Position numbers and translations under genes: made by a program. Below the pieces are notes generated by a model. That model made no database searches, was not told the DNA's origin, and worked only from the letters and a program-made list of their open reading frames with translations. This document shows positions 1 through 10,136 of a stretch of DNA of 64,000 nucleotides, one piece after another (the first letter of the stretch is position 1; every line of letters begins with the position of its first letter). The stretch comes from Lytechinus variegatus (lineage: Eukaryota; Echinodermata; Echinoidea; Temnopleuroida; Toxopneustidae): the NCBI RefSeq assembly GCF_018143015.1, contig NC_054744.1, positions 310,001-374,000 on the forward strand, read 5' to 3'.

Positions 1-770
1 TCTTTTTGAAAATAATACTGACATGGACATTTCAGAAGGTAAAACTAAATTTTCTTTCTCAATTGTGAGGAAGAATTTTATGTCTTTATTTATCAGTATT
101 TACATGTAGGCTCTAGAAACCCAGTAATCCTAAAGAAATTATATTGTTCACTTCAACATCCTATTTTGGAATACATTTTTGTTCATATTCAATCAATAGG
201 AGTGGTACAAAAACACTCATTTTTTTAGTTTTAAAATGAGTGAATTCTCTTTTGTATCATGAACGTAGTTATTTTAGACTTGTCATCTCTATACAATAGA
301 ATGATTTTTGATTAAAAGAGTTACATTGTCTCTAACTCTCTATTCTTTTCTTCTCTTTTTCTCATGAATTTGCAAGAACCTATTGTTTAAAAGTTTACAT
401 GCTTGTATATTATGGATACACTTGCACTTCTTACTTTTGTCTTGTTGTATTGGTTTGGCCTTTTCAAAGTGCTGAAGTCACATAATATTTTCTGTGACAT
501 TCATGGACCTCCAATTATAAAAGCATATTGAAAATTATTCTTCTTTTTCCTGTCAAGTAAAGACTACCATTGGCATAATATCATACCTTAAGTTATAATT
601 TAATGGTTTCCTGACAAATGCAATAAGCATGTCTTTCCATATTGATTCTTTCCTCTTACTGTTATCATGTATGAGCTGTCTATTTTGTTTGTATTGAATT
701 TTATAACATCAAATGATAACCTTTACAAAGAAATAATTTCTTTTAGGTCATCCTCAAGCGTTGGATGCTG
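1..770. other. AT-rich stretch without recognised gene
   Basis: I see no reading frame, RNA gene, inverted repeat or tandem repeat that I can support here. The sequence is AT-rich with short homopolymer runs and looks like ordinary intergenic or intronic DNA. Confidence 0.6.
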
Positions 771-964
771 TTTATTTTATTGTGTAAATGGTGGTCCGAC
801 CACCTGACCGAAGGCCCACTAGACCAACATTTTTTTCAATTTTATTTTCCTTCATCAGGTGCCGAATAGTGTAAGATGCCTTGTTGCAGCGGCGTATGCC
901 TGTTATCAGAGGGGGGGGGGGCCAGAGCCAAATACCTTCCTGGTAACTCCATCTACGTAACATA

Positions 965-1235
965 GCTAGGATTTCAGTTTAGGGGCAGAAGTGAGCACGG
1001 GAAGCACGCTCCCTTGGGGGGTGCAGGTAGTGCTGTAGCTCGGATTGTTTACCGGGCTGAATCCTGCCGAGTTGGCAATGACCGGCTCGGAGCTTTACCG
1101 GACGGGTTTCACTTTGAATCCCTCGAACCCGGAAAATAAACCCGGATTGTTTGATAATATTTGAGGTGTCATTTGTCACCGCAATAAAAGTTGTGAAACT
1201 ATTTTTAACAAGCAATCTATCCACCTAGTGTGATG
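965..1235. repeat. GC-richer repeat block, inverted partner at 2440-2640
   Basis: Contains TGCAGGTAGTGCTGTAGCTC and several CCCGG/CCGGG words. The reverse complement of the first word occurs near 2600 in the partner block. The text between the two blocks (1236-2439) is AT-rich with a GA-rich run near 1790-1815 and a CA run near 2215-2230. I see no gene in it. Confidence 0.4.
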
Positions 1236-2439
1236 GTCGAGGGGACGGGTCAAAGGCCAACCATCCCTACCTTATTTTCATTTTTCCCCATCATGATCGG
1301 ACCTCCTGTCTGAGTTATGGCCTTGTGTGTGAGGGATCGAGATGATATAGCTAGTCGGCTAACGGCGCACATGCACACAGTACCTGCCATGTGATATCGT
1401 CTGACTGGTCATGTGATTGGCTGAGAGTAATGGTTTCACTGGGTGAGAATGTCCAATTTGTTTACAAGTAAAGGCCAGTTGGTCCATTAGGCATGGTCAT
1501 AACTCAAGAAGTTTTCCTTTTGATATTATGACTGATGACATGCAGAATATTTCTCTCTTTTTTGGTAAAACAATCTGTCCGGTTTATTGAGATATCTTTT
1601 ATACCAGTTTTTTCTGCTAACCATAAAAGCCCTCCCCCAAAAAACCCTGTTGTGTTGACATTTTCCACAAAGTCTGTGATCCGATATATAATAGCTTAGC
1701 TGGGAATGGGTGCAAAACAATTTAATTCCCATTTAAAGGATACATTAAAGAGGGTGGACTAGACGGATGAGAAGAGGAGGGTGCTGTTACCGGGAGAGAG
1801 AGAGAGAAGGGGGGGTATGTGTACAAGAGCAAAAAACAAAAACAAAAAAACGTGAGAGATGACTAAATGGATGATATTGGACCGATTGTCAAAGTATAAT
1901 ATGAAATAAAAGTGTATTTTAATTCATTTTTTTATTAAAAATATTATTACCGGTAGCTGAAGGCTAGAATAAGACAGATAAAAATAAATCATACACAAAA
2001 AATAGTTTGAGTAAAATATTCTATTGCTTCAAAGCAAATATGAAGAATGAAATACTCTCAGAAATTAACTCTTTCTGCCACCTCCACCCCTCCGAAAAAA
2101 ATCTGCCCTATGATAGACAGAAACAATCTCTGTGAGAGCCTGTTTGAAAATTGGGTCACCAGAATGATAACATAATAAACAATGTGGTTTGTAATCTGCC
2201 TCTTGATTTAACAAACACACACACACACAAAAAAAATTATCTCAAAGCACATGTTTCGTGGTAAATCACTAGCGGTGCACAGACTGTGCTGTTGACCGCT
2301 GCACTGGTGATAAGCATGTGAGGAATTGCGAGTTGGCCTTGTATCGTCTCCATCCCCTCTCTACATTACTACTGGATGATATAAACAGTGAATTAAATAT
2401 TTTGGGGGTTTGTATGGTGTTTTGAGAACAAGGTCAGAA

Positions 2440-2640
2440 GGTGATGTCGGTCACAGATAAGAGTCAAGTAGGTCAAAACTTTGTACGTTTGCATGGACAT
2501 AAATCAATTTTAGCCGGACCGGGTTACCGGGCCTCTCCAGGTCGAGCTATGATTCTGATAAGATTTACGAGCCGGGTTCGGACCGAGTTGAAGGAACCGA
2601 GCTACAGCACTAGGTGCAGGTAGTGGGAGCTCATCTTAAT
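2440..2640. repeat. GC-richer repeat block, inverted relative to 965-1235
   Basis: Holds CCGAGCTACAGCACTAGGTG and repeated CCGGG words that mirror the 965-1235 block. It ends at a T/G homopolymer run (2656-2674). No reading frame of note. Confidence 0.4.
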
Positions 2641-2701
2641 ACGTCCTCTGCCCGTTTTTTTTTTTGGGGGGGGGTAGAGCCAAAATATATTAAAAAAGGA
2701 A

Positions 2702-2770
2702 TCTATCAATGGATAGTTGAATGAATGAATGAATAAATAAATAAATGAAAAATAAATAAATGAAAAATTA
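2702..2770 (+). repeat. AATG/AAAT simple repeat
   Basis: Runs of AATG then AAAT units, slightly interrupted. An antisense reading frame over it is low-complexity Phe/Ile/His and not a gene. Confidence 0.8.
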
Positions 2771-2889
2771 TATTTATTAACTGATTACACCCTCGTAGCA
2801 AGGGGGAAACGTGAGCGAGAAAATAAAAAAAATAGGAGAATGTAAGACAAGCAAGAGCAGACAAGGAATAGTTCAAGGGATCATCACAG

Positions 2890-4040
2890 CTTCTCCCTCC
2901 CTCGGAACGCATTTTGCGCACTCAGTAAGTTTTTCACATGCTTCGCGTGCTGAGTACCACCCCCCATGAATTAAATCCTAGGTTCGCCACTAATTTAGAC
3001 TTAATAGTTAACGGGAAATTTTTTGCTGTGCCCCTCCCCATATCAGGCAGAAAACGTAAGAGCGGATGCAGACAAGAAACATTGGAGCTTCCACAATTCA
3101 AAATTTTTCTCTCTCTCCCCCCTCCCCTCTCCATTAAAAGGCAGATAACGTAAGAATAGCAGGAGCAGGCAAGGAACGATTTAAAGAAAACGTTGGAGCT
3201 TCCAACGGGAGGGGGAAAACTCCCCTTATAATGTGGAGCGCCTTTCGCATGCTCATTATTAAGTGTTTCGCACACTTCGTGTGCTCTCTACCGCCCTCTA
3301 AAATGGAATCCTAGCAAAGCCACTGACCTTGGACTTAGTTACCGGGAATTTTTTTGCTCTTCCCCCCACCCTCTTATAACAGGCAGAGGATGTATTAAAG
3401 ATAAATGCCAGTTGTGGTAACGATCTCAAAATGACTTTTTACAGAATTTAATATAATGACCACCTAAGTGTCTGTTTGTATGAATAAAAAATATGTGCCA
3501 AAGGATTCTGAAAGAAATTGTGTAATTGCTGAGAAATAAGCAAAATAAGAGCAGATTCGGTCACTTCCGTCGGGTCTTTATTCCAGCAATAATAGTATAC
3601 TGTCCCACGTGTGCCTATCTGTGTTGGCGATCTTCAGTGTGATCGTTTTTCAGCTTAGATTTTATGATTTCACAAAGTTCAGTTTATGTAACTATACCAA
3701 ATCTAGATCCACGATGATATAGTAATACTTTACCTTGGTTTTACAGACTTTCTCACGAAATCAGTGTTTTACTGCAACTACTTTCATTTAGCTTAAGATG
3801 AGCGAAAGCAGAAAAGGAGCAATTCAGAGGAAAATCGGACCTTCCGCACTTCTCTCCCCCCTCACCCGGAACGATCTTCCCATGCTCACTACTGCTTCCT
3901 CAACTGAAATCCTAGTTATGCTACTAATTCTTGACGAAATTACTGGGAAATATTCCTCTCTGCCCCCTCTGATAACAGGCACCTGTTACGCTGCTGCAAC
4001 AAGGCGCCTTAAACCACCAGACCAAGGCACCCAATGAAGG
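2890..4040 (+). repeat. Degenerate tandem units
   Basis: A recurring phrase is recognisable at 2988 (CCTAGGTTCGCCACTAATTT), 3312 (CCTAGCAAAGCCACTGACCT) and 3911 (CCTAGTTATGCTACTAATTC). Each copy is followed by a line ending in GGGAAWTTTTTTGC or similar, then a C-rich run and AGGCAGA. The units are strongly diverged and partly broken by another repeat at 3587-3790. They sit inside the composite element of 771-4045. Confidence 0.45.
3587..3790 (-). repeat. ~200 bp interspersed repeat, copy 1
   Basis: This block is about 85 percent identical by eye to the reverse complement of 16012-16225. Shared landmarks are ATCTGTGTTGG, TTCACAAAGTTCAGTT, CAGACTTTCTCA and AATCAGTGTTT. No coding potential. It looks like an end or core of a short dispersed element. 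Confidence 0.65.
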
Positions 4041-4045
4041 GAAAA

Positions 4046-4655
4046 AGGCAGTCTCATGGGCTGTCACCGTGTACATGTATATTGTTAAGTTCCACTTTAG
4101 AATTTGTTATGTAATTATATTTTCCCTCTTCTATTCTTGGAACACAAGATGAAAAATACTCTAAAACATACCATGCCAATCCAGAAACAAATGAAGAGGA
4201 GCATACATAGAATGTCTGTGCAGTGTCTCTCCTTCTTCGGGTTCAGACGCCCTGAATCCGGCTCCTTTACATAATAACAATAACACAAATATATCAAGTA
4301 AGATTAATGTGCATATTACTCTATATGCAGGGCTTGTCATTAGCTTTCTAAAGGGGGTCCCTCCATGGACCCAGATCTTATAATTTTGAGTGCCTGGAAT
4401 TCAGTTGTGGGTGCCCACAATAAACTTCCATCATGAGAACAAAAATGTAATGAAAATCAACTTTGAAAACAATCATACACACTTGATCAACCTCATAAAG
4501 GAAACATTGCATTGCCTTCATGACTAAACACTAAGAAAAGACATAAAGCGATGTCTTGCTTACTTGTGAAAAAAAGCCAGAAATATTGTGATTTGCGATG
4601 GCACACAACAGAATTTTATCAAAAGTTCAATGTGAAAGAACTGGGATGGAACATT
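4046..4655. other. No gene seen
   Basis: AT-rich sequence. The stretch 4330-4420 (GGGGGTCCCTCCATGGACCC) contains a short self-complementary word. I see no gene or well-defined repeat. Confidence 0.5.
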
Positions 4656-4657
4656 TG

Positions 4658-5690
4658 TCATAAGAGAGTCTTGCACACAAACTTTAATGTTGACCTCAAA
4701 ATGACCTTTGACCTCAACATGTAACCCCCATCTACAGCATAATATGCATGTCTGCTAAGTACATCTACAAACCAAGTTTGGTTTAAAAGTGACCTACAGT
4801 TGCAGAGATTATAATTCATAAGAGAGTCTTATAGGTAAACTTTAACATTGACCTGAAAATGACCTTTAACCTTACCATGTGACCTCTGAGTGCACTTTAA
4901 TATTCAGGCCTCTTAAGTACCTTTACAACCCAAGTTTGCTTTAAAAGTGCTTACGGTTGTGGAGTTATGAGTCATAAGAGAGTCTTGCACGTAAACTTTT
5001 ACTTTGACCTGAAAATGGCCTTTGACCATACCATGTGACCTCTGACTGCAACATAACATGCAGGTTTTCTGAGAACCTCTACAACCCATGTTTGGTTTAA
5101 AAGTGACTTCCGGTTGAAGAGTTATGAGTCATAAGAGAGTCTTGTGGGTAAACTTTAACGTAGACCTGAAAATGACCTTTGACCTTATCATGTGACCTCC
5201 GACTGAAGCATGACATGCAGGTCTCAAAACTACATAGACAATCCAAGTTTTGGTGAAAAGTGACTTGAGGTTGCGGAGTTAGGTGTCATAAGAGAGTCTT
5301 GCATGTAAACCTTAACATTTGACATCAAAATGACTTTTGACCTTACCATGGGACCTCCGACTGCACCATGACATGCAGGTCTCATAAGTACATGTACATC
5401 TACAACCCACATTTGGTTTTAAAGTGATTTAAGGTTGCAGAGTTATTTGCCATAAGATAGTCTTGCACGTAATCTTATTATTGACCTCAAAATGACCACT
5501 GACCTTACTATGTGACCTTGACCTCAGACTGCAGCATAACATGCAGGTCTCTTCAGTACCTCTACAACCCAATTTGGGTGAAAAGTGACTTACTCTTGCA
5601 GAATTACAATATATATGTCATATGAGTCTTGCACGTAAACTTTAACAATGACCTCAAAATGACCTTTGACCTTTAAATTTTACATCCGAT
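4658..5690 (+). repeat. Tandem array, unit 156-167 bp, with DR1-like sites
   Basis: The phrase CATAAGAGAGTCTTG recurs at about 4658, 4817, 4973, 5130, 5287, 5451 and (changed) 5618, giving about 6.5 units. Each unit continues through a TGACCTCAAAATGACCTTTG-like line, a ATGTGACCTC line, CATGCAGGTCTC and CTACAACCCAAGTTTGG. Perfect TGACCTTTGACC (AGGTCA direct repeat, one-base spacer on the other strand) stands at 4702, 5173 and 5660. Other units carry one-base variants. No reading frame. Confidence 0.85.
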
Positions 5691-5776
5691 TTTGATATAA
5701 TTTTCAGTGTTATGCTTGTTGGATTTTTCTCTTTTTCTTCAAAGCAACTTTTTTGTTGGGGTGGACTTGTCCTTTA
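5677..5776 (-). mobile_element. MITE end fragment (GGACAAGTCC family)
   Basis: The reverse complement of this block matches 15313-15420, sharing AAGGACAAGTCCACCCCAAC, GAGAAAAATCCAACAAGCAT and AACACTGAAAAT. It is one terminus of a short inverted-repeat element. Its partner terminus is not visible here. Confidence 0.6.
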
Positions 5777-5975
5777 AATTCTCATATTTTCCACTTGGAA
5801 AGTTGGCTGTTGGGTATGATTGATGAGTATACATGTGACTCACATCTGTAGGTGATCCAAGGCAAGCACACCCCATGGTTGTTTGCTATGCAAATTGGCA
5901 ACTCCTGAGTAGATTGAAACACCAAGGGCTTGATTGCTATAGATAAGAAAGAAAGGAAGTGATCGTTATACATTG

Positions 5976-6826
5976 TTAAAGGGAAAGTTCACCCTGACAA
6001 AAAGTTAATTTAAAAAATTCCATCAACAAATAAAAAAGTTATTATAATTTGATGTCATACTGTATGCAAGAAATTTTCCAACAAATTGTATGCTATAAAT
6101 CAATGAAATATTATTTTCTCTGAAATTTGACAATGTTTTAAAGTACCTTCAATATATCAATAGACAAATCATTTCTTACCCATCCCTAAAAAGAAAACAT
6201 CACGAACCATTGAAAAATGGAAATTTTAGCACTTTAATAATAATAATAATAATAATGATACTTGTAGAGCACCAAATCCACTCTGTAGAGTGCTCAAGGC
6301 GCATAAAGAGCTAAGAGTTAAATAAAGTTTTTAGAAGATTTTTGAAAGTTTCGACAGAGGTACATTTTTTTATGTCTTCAGGAAGGCTATTCCACAAAGT
6401 GGGGCATGCAAAAGCAAATGATCTCCCCCCCCCCCCCAAGTTTTTGAAACTTTTGGAATGACAAGGAAGCCAGAGGTGGATGTGTGCAAAGATCTGCCTG
6501 GTCTGTAGTGATTGGTAAATGAAAGACTGTATTGTGGTGCAGATCCAATAAATATTATGAAAGGCAAGTAACAAAATCTTAAAGATAATCCGGTTTTTGA
6601 TAGGGAGCCGGTGCAAGATGGGAGTGATATGTGAGCGTTTACTTGACAAATATTACATAAAATATGGGGTGGCTGCCCGTTTATGAAGTCAAAAATCCAA
6701 GATTTAGAATTACAGTATCATAACTTTCTTTATCTTTAATTAATTTTCCTCAAAGCTGCACCAATATTGTTTATCATTTTTGTGCAATTTTTACAACCTT
6801 TTCTTCAGAGTGAACTTCCCATTTAA
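5976..6826. mobile_element. TTAA-ended MITE with a nested LINE fragment
   Basis: Left end TTAAAGGGAAAGTTCACCCT, right end the inverse of TTAAATGGGAAGTTCACTCT, so the ends are inverted and begin at TTAA. A second copy of the family is at 59636-60141. The interior shares words with that copy (AAAAAGTTATTA, CAATAGACAAATC, GGCTGCCCGTTTATGA). The element is split by a LINE 3' fragment at 6236-6655. Removing that leaves about 430 bp. No transposase; the TTAA ends would fit piggyBac- or Kolobok-type mobilisation, which is inference. Confidence 0.7.
6236..6655 (-). pseudogene. CR1/L2-type LINE, RT C-terminal end and 3' tail
   Basis: Translated on the minus strand (6649 to 6311) it gives the familiar end of CR1/L2-type reverse transcriptases: SHITPILHRLP, NRIIFKILLLAFH, then GGGRSFAFACPTLWNSLPED and SVETFKNLLKTLF. 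The middle is shortened and a C-run near 6427-6438 sits at the GGGG position. Below the stop comes a GCGCC/GGTGC stem-like tail and an (ATT)n run at 6236-6256, the usual 3' signature. It is 5'-truncated, dead, and inserted in the MITE of 5976-6826. Confidence 0.85.
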
Positions 6827-7096
6827 TATCTGAAATCACAGATTCAACTCAACATAGTGACATAGTTAACAATTCTGTCTTTAGAAGTACATGTAAAGAA
6901 ACTTTGTAGCCAAAGTTAGGATACAATATAAAAGGACCTTGATTCTATGACATTTGTTCCTGCAACATAAGCTCCCAACGAAACACTTAAGACAGACATT
7001 CAGATGAGATTAAAATCTCACATATGGGTATTTCCATATATACATAAAGGGACTTGTACTAAAATACCATCTTCAGTGACTTATTTATTAAGCTAT

Positions 7097-7660
7097 AATT
7101 AAGACAAGAGTGTCGCTAAGGCAAGCACATACATGTAATACGCTCACCTGTAACGTGGAACATGGAGCTATTGGTCAAGCAAGACAAGTGGAATGCCTCT
7201 GGCGGTCTCACCTGCATCACGCGATTCAATATAGCAGCAGTGCTGACTTTGAAAACTACTATGACTCGCACAAGATGTTCAGTGATACTTGGTTACTCTT
7301 ATTTCCACGTTTTATGAACTAGACAAATACACTTACAGAGGTATGTATGATGGCAATTCAACCACTACCCCCCAACGTGGCCAAAGTTCATTGACCTCAC
7401 ATGACCTTTGACCTTGATCATGTGACCTGAAACTCACACAGAAAGTTCAGTGATACCTAATTACTCTTATGTCCAAGTTTTATGAATCAGATCCATAAAA
7501 TTTCCGAGATATGATGGTAATTCAACAAATACCCTCAATTCGGCCAAAGTTCATTGACCCTAATGACCTTTGACCTTGGTCATGTGACGTGAAACTCATG
7601 CAGGATGTTCAGTGATACTTGATTAACCTTATGGCCAAGTTTCATGAACTAGGTCCATAT
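7097..7660 (+). repeat. DR1-bearing repeat family, copy 1 (left part)
   Basis: Begins near a CAAGTGGAATGCCTCTGGCG line and holds ~160 bp units with CCAAAGTTCATTGACC, TGACCTTTGACC (7402, 7564), TCATGTGAC, and a CAAGTTTTATGAA line. The copy is interrupted after 7660 by a 930 bp insertion and resumes at 8591. Copies 2 and 3 of the family lie at 9229-10136 (plus 11948-11985) and 14076-14990. No protein is encoded. Confidence 0.8.
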
Positions 7661-7742
7661 AATTGCTGATGTGGTTTACGTTTCACCATGTGGAGTGTTG
7701 TAGAAACATATTGGTGATTAGGTGGCTCTGGAATACCGGCAC

Positions 7743-7895
7743 TGGAATACCAGAAGGGTCAGGGAAGCCATTGAGATACATCAACGCAACACCGTGCCTC
7801 AAGACCCTGGCCTTCACATCAACAGCATCTGGCACTCAATCCTACATCACCACCCAACTTCCAACCAATCCCAAGCAACCCGCCGTCCACCGTAA
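7743..7895 (+). pseudogene. Penelope-like protein, C-terminal tail
   Basis: This frame reads RRVREAIEIHQRNTVPQDPG then LHINSIWHSILHH and stops at 7893-7895. In Penelope-like elements the GIY-YIG endonuclease is followed by just such a tail (R..EAI.I.......N...G..I..IW...L). The overlapping longer frame at 7663-8139 is Pro/Thr-rich and is an artefact of the other frame. The rest of the protein is missing, so the copy is 5'-truncated. Confidence 0.7.
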
Positions 7896-8292
7896 CCCCA
7901 CCAAGCCCTCCTACCCAACACAGCAGTCTGATTGCATCACCAACTTAACCAGCGACTTCGCCGATGCACACACCGCCACCTCGCTACAACCTCCGCCGAC
8001 GACCCAACACTTCATCTGTACACCAAGCCACCAACTCACTCCCGCCGAAGCCTACCCGACGAGTCCGCCAACCAACACGCACAGAACGCCACCACTGATG
8101 TACCTACCACGCCGCCGACACACACACACGCCGCCGTAACTCACCCCGCCGTCTACTCACCACGTCCGCATACCACGCCCACTCATTTCCCGCCGACCCA
8201 CGCACAGAGCGCCACCTAGGACGTCAGCCCGCCGTGACTGCCGGCCTAGCGCTTTCCCCCACATCCGCACGCATGCCGAGCTAACACTCACT

Positions 8293-8330
8293 CCTGAAGA
8301 CGAACAGTCAACCTGTCCGAAACGTCGAGT
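8293..8330 (+). ncRNA. Degenerate hammerhead-ribozyme-like motif
   Basis: CCTGAAGACGAACAG, a short loop, CTGTCCGAAACGTCGAG: a core close to CTGANGA, a small stem, then GAAAC. Hammerhead motifs are known in Penelope-like elements. The CTGATGA core is changed to CTGAAGA, so self-cleavage is doubtful. Its place downstream of the Penelope C-terminus supports the identification. Confidence 0.4.
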
Positions 8331-8683
8331 CTCTACTACTCATCATCTCTACTCGCCGACGCAAGCCAGCATCTACTACATGTAGCTCGACTACTCAAGC
8401 TGTTCTCACTCAACATTCCTTCTGGTTTACAGTCCTTTTCAGGACTACTTTGAAGAATACTCTACTCTCTCTCCACTTTCTCGCCCATTTCTTCTCTTCT
8501 TTTATCCACTGTTTCTACAACACTCCACATGGTGTACCGTAAACCACATCAGCAATTGTACATGCCACCATGCAAACCTTCAAACAACATCTAGGTCCAT
8601 ATACTTTCTAAGTTATGCTGTCGTCTAAAAAACTTAACCTTCGGTTAAGATTTGGTGCTGACACCGCCGCCGTCGGAAACTTT

Positions 8684-9190
8684 TGACCTCAAAATATCTA
8701 GGCTTCTTAGGATCCATGCTAGTATCATACACATTCAATTATAGGAGCCTAGATTAAGTTAAACTGAAGTTATCGCATTTACAAGTACTGCAGAATGGTA
8801 AGATGAAAATATGTCACTGTGACCTTGACCTTTGACCTTTTGACCTCAAAATCTATAGGCTTCCTGGGATCCATGCTAGTATCATACACACCAAATTATA
8901 GGAGCCTAGGTTACGTCAAATTTAAGTTATTGCATTTACAAGTACTGCATAATGGAAAGATTAAAATATGTCACTGTGATCTTGACCTTTGACTTTTTGA
9001 CCCCAAAATCAAAAGGCTTCCTGGGATCTATGCTAGTATCATACACATCAAATTATATGAGCCTAGGTTAAGACAAACTGAAGTTATCGCGTTTACAAAG
9101 AAAAGTTAACAGACAGAAGGACGGACGGACAGACAGACGGAAGGACACTGAGCGTGATACCATAATACATCTCATAAAAAGAGCTTGTAA
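8684..9190 (+). repeat. Tandem ~157 bp units, GGATCCATGCTAGTATCATA family
   Basis: TGACCTCAAAATATCTAGGC (8684), TGACCTCAAAATCTATAGGC (8840) and TGACCCCAAAATCAAAAGGC (8998) each start a unit that runs through ATGCTAGTATCATACACA, TTATCGCATTTACAAGTACTG and ATATGTCACTGTGA. A perfect TGACCTTTGACC is at 8826. The array ends in a GGACGGACAGACAGACGG purine run (9115-9145). Confidence 0.75.
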
Positions 9191-9228
9191 TTTATTTCAG
9201 AAAAACAAAGAAATACATTCAAATTTAT

Positions 9229-10136
9229 ACAACAAGTGGAATGCCTCTGGCCGTCTCACCTGCATCACGCGATTCACCATAGCAGCAGTGCTGACTTTGA
9301 AAACTACTATAACTCGCACAAGATGTTCAGTGATACTTGGTTACTCCTATTTCCACGTTTTATGAACTAGACCAATACACTTACAGAAATAGGATGGGAA
9401 TTCAACAAATACCCCTAATGTGGCCAAAGTTCATTGACCTCACATGACCTTTGACCTTGATCATGTGACCTGAAACTCACACAGGATATTCAGTGTTACT
9501 TGATTACTCTTATGTCCAAGTTTCAAAAGTCAGATCAATAAACTTGCAAAGTTATGATGGTAATTCAACAGATACCCCCATTATGGCCAAAGTTCATTGA
9601 CCTTTGACCTTGGTCATGTGACTTAAAATGCGCACAGGATGTTCAGTGATACTTGATTACTCTTATGTCCAAGTTTTATGAACTAGACCAACATACTTTC
9701 AAAGTTATGATGGTAATTCAACAAATACCCCCCAATCGGCCAAAGTTCATTGACCCTAAATGACCTTTGACCTTGGTCATGTGACGTGAAACTCGTGCAG
9801 GATGTTTGGTGATACTTGATTAACCTTATGTCCAAGTTTAATGAACTAGGTCTATATATTTTCTAAGTTATGATGACATTTCAAAAACTTAACCTCAGGT
9901 TAAGATTTTGATGTTGATTCCCCCAACATGGTCTAAGTTCATTGACCCTAAATGACCTTTGACCTTGGTCATGTGACATGAAACTCTGATAGGATGTTCA
10001 GTAATACTTGATTAACCTTATGGCCAAGTTTCATGAACTAGGTCCATATACTTTCTAAGTTATGATGTCATTTCAAAAACTTAACCTTAGGTTAAGATTT
10101 GATGTTGACGCCGCCGTCGGAAAAGCGGCGCCTATA
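9229..10136 (+). repeat. DR1-bearing repeat family, copy 2
   Basis: ACAAGTGGAATGCCTCTGGC at 9229 starts the copy. Units with TGACCTTTGACC follow at 9445, 9598, 9761 and 9953 (spacing 153, 163, 192). It closes with CCGTCGGAAAAGCGGCGCC TATA, is split at TA by the element 10137-11947, and its last bases GTCTCACTCTGCTATGCA lie at 11950-11985. Compare the unbroken end in copy 3 at 14946-14990. Confidence 0.85.

Larger units (their letters stand above)
771..4045. mobile_element. Diverged composite repeat with inverted ends
   Basis: The block at about 840-925 (TGCCTTGTTGCAGCGGCGTA followed by TGCCTGTTATCAGAGGGGG) reappears in reverse complement at about 3955-4040. The two would form the ends of one 3.3 kb element or two related inverted copies. 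Both ends have a G-run next to CTGTTATCAGAGG. The interior holds further inverted and tandem pieces listed separately. No transposase frame is visible and no target duplication is clear, so the type of element is unknown. Confidence 0.4.
7661..8590 (+). mobile_element. Truncated Penelope-like element with 12 bp target duplication
   Basis: The repeat of copies 2 and 3 reads uninterrupted through CTAGGTCCATATACTTTC. Here CTAGGTCCATAT occurs on both sides (7649-7660 and 8591-8602), a 12 bp target duplication around 930 bp of foreign DNA. The insert starts AATTGCTGATGTGGTTTACG; its inverse stands at 8509-8557, giving ~48 bp inverted ends followed by ~33 bp. It contains the C-terminal tail of a Penelope-like protein (7743-7895) and a hammerhead-like motif (8293-8330). 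The variable-length target duplication fits target-primed retroelements better than a DNA transposon. Confidence 0.75.

Noticed and set aside
4658..5690. CRISPR-like array
   Set aside because: Repeat units of ~160 bp are contiguous and diverged, with no short identical repeats and unique spacers, and the DNA is animal.
7663..8139. 158-residue Pro/Thr-rich reading frame
   Set aside because: The Penelope-like tail is in another frame over the same DNA; the Pro/Thr richness comes from C/A-rich 3' sequence.
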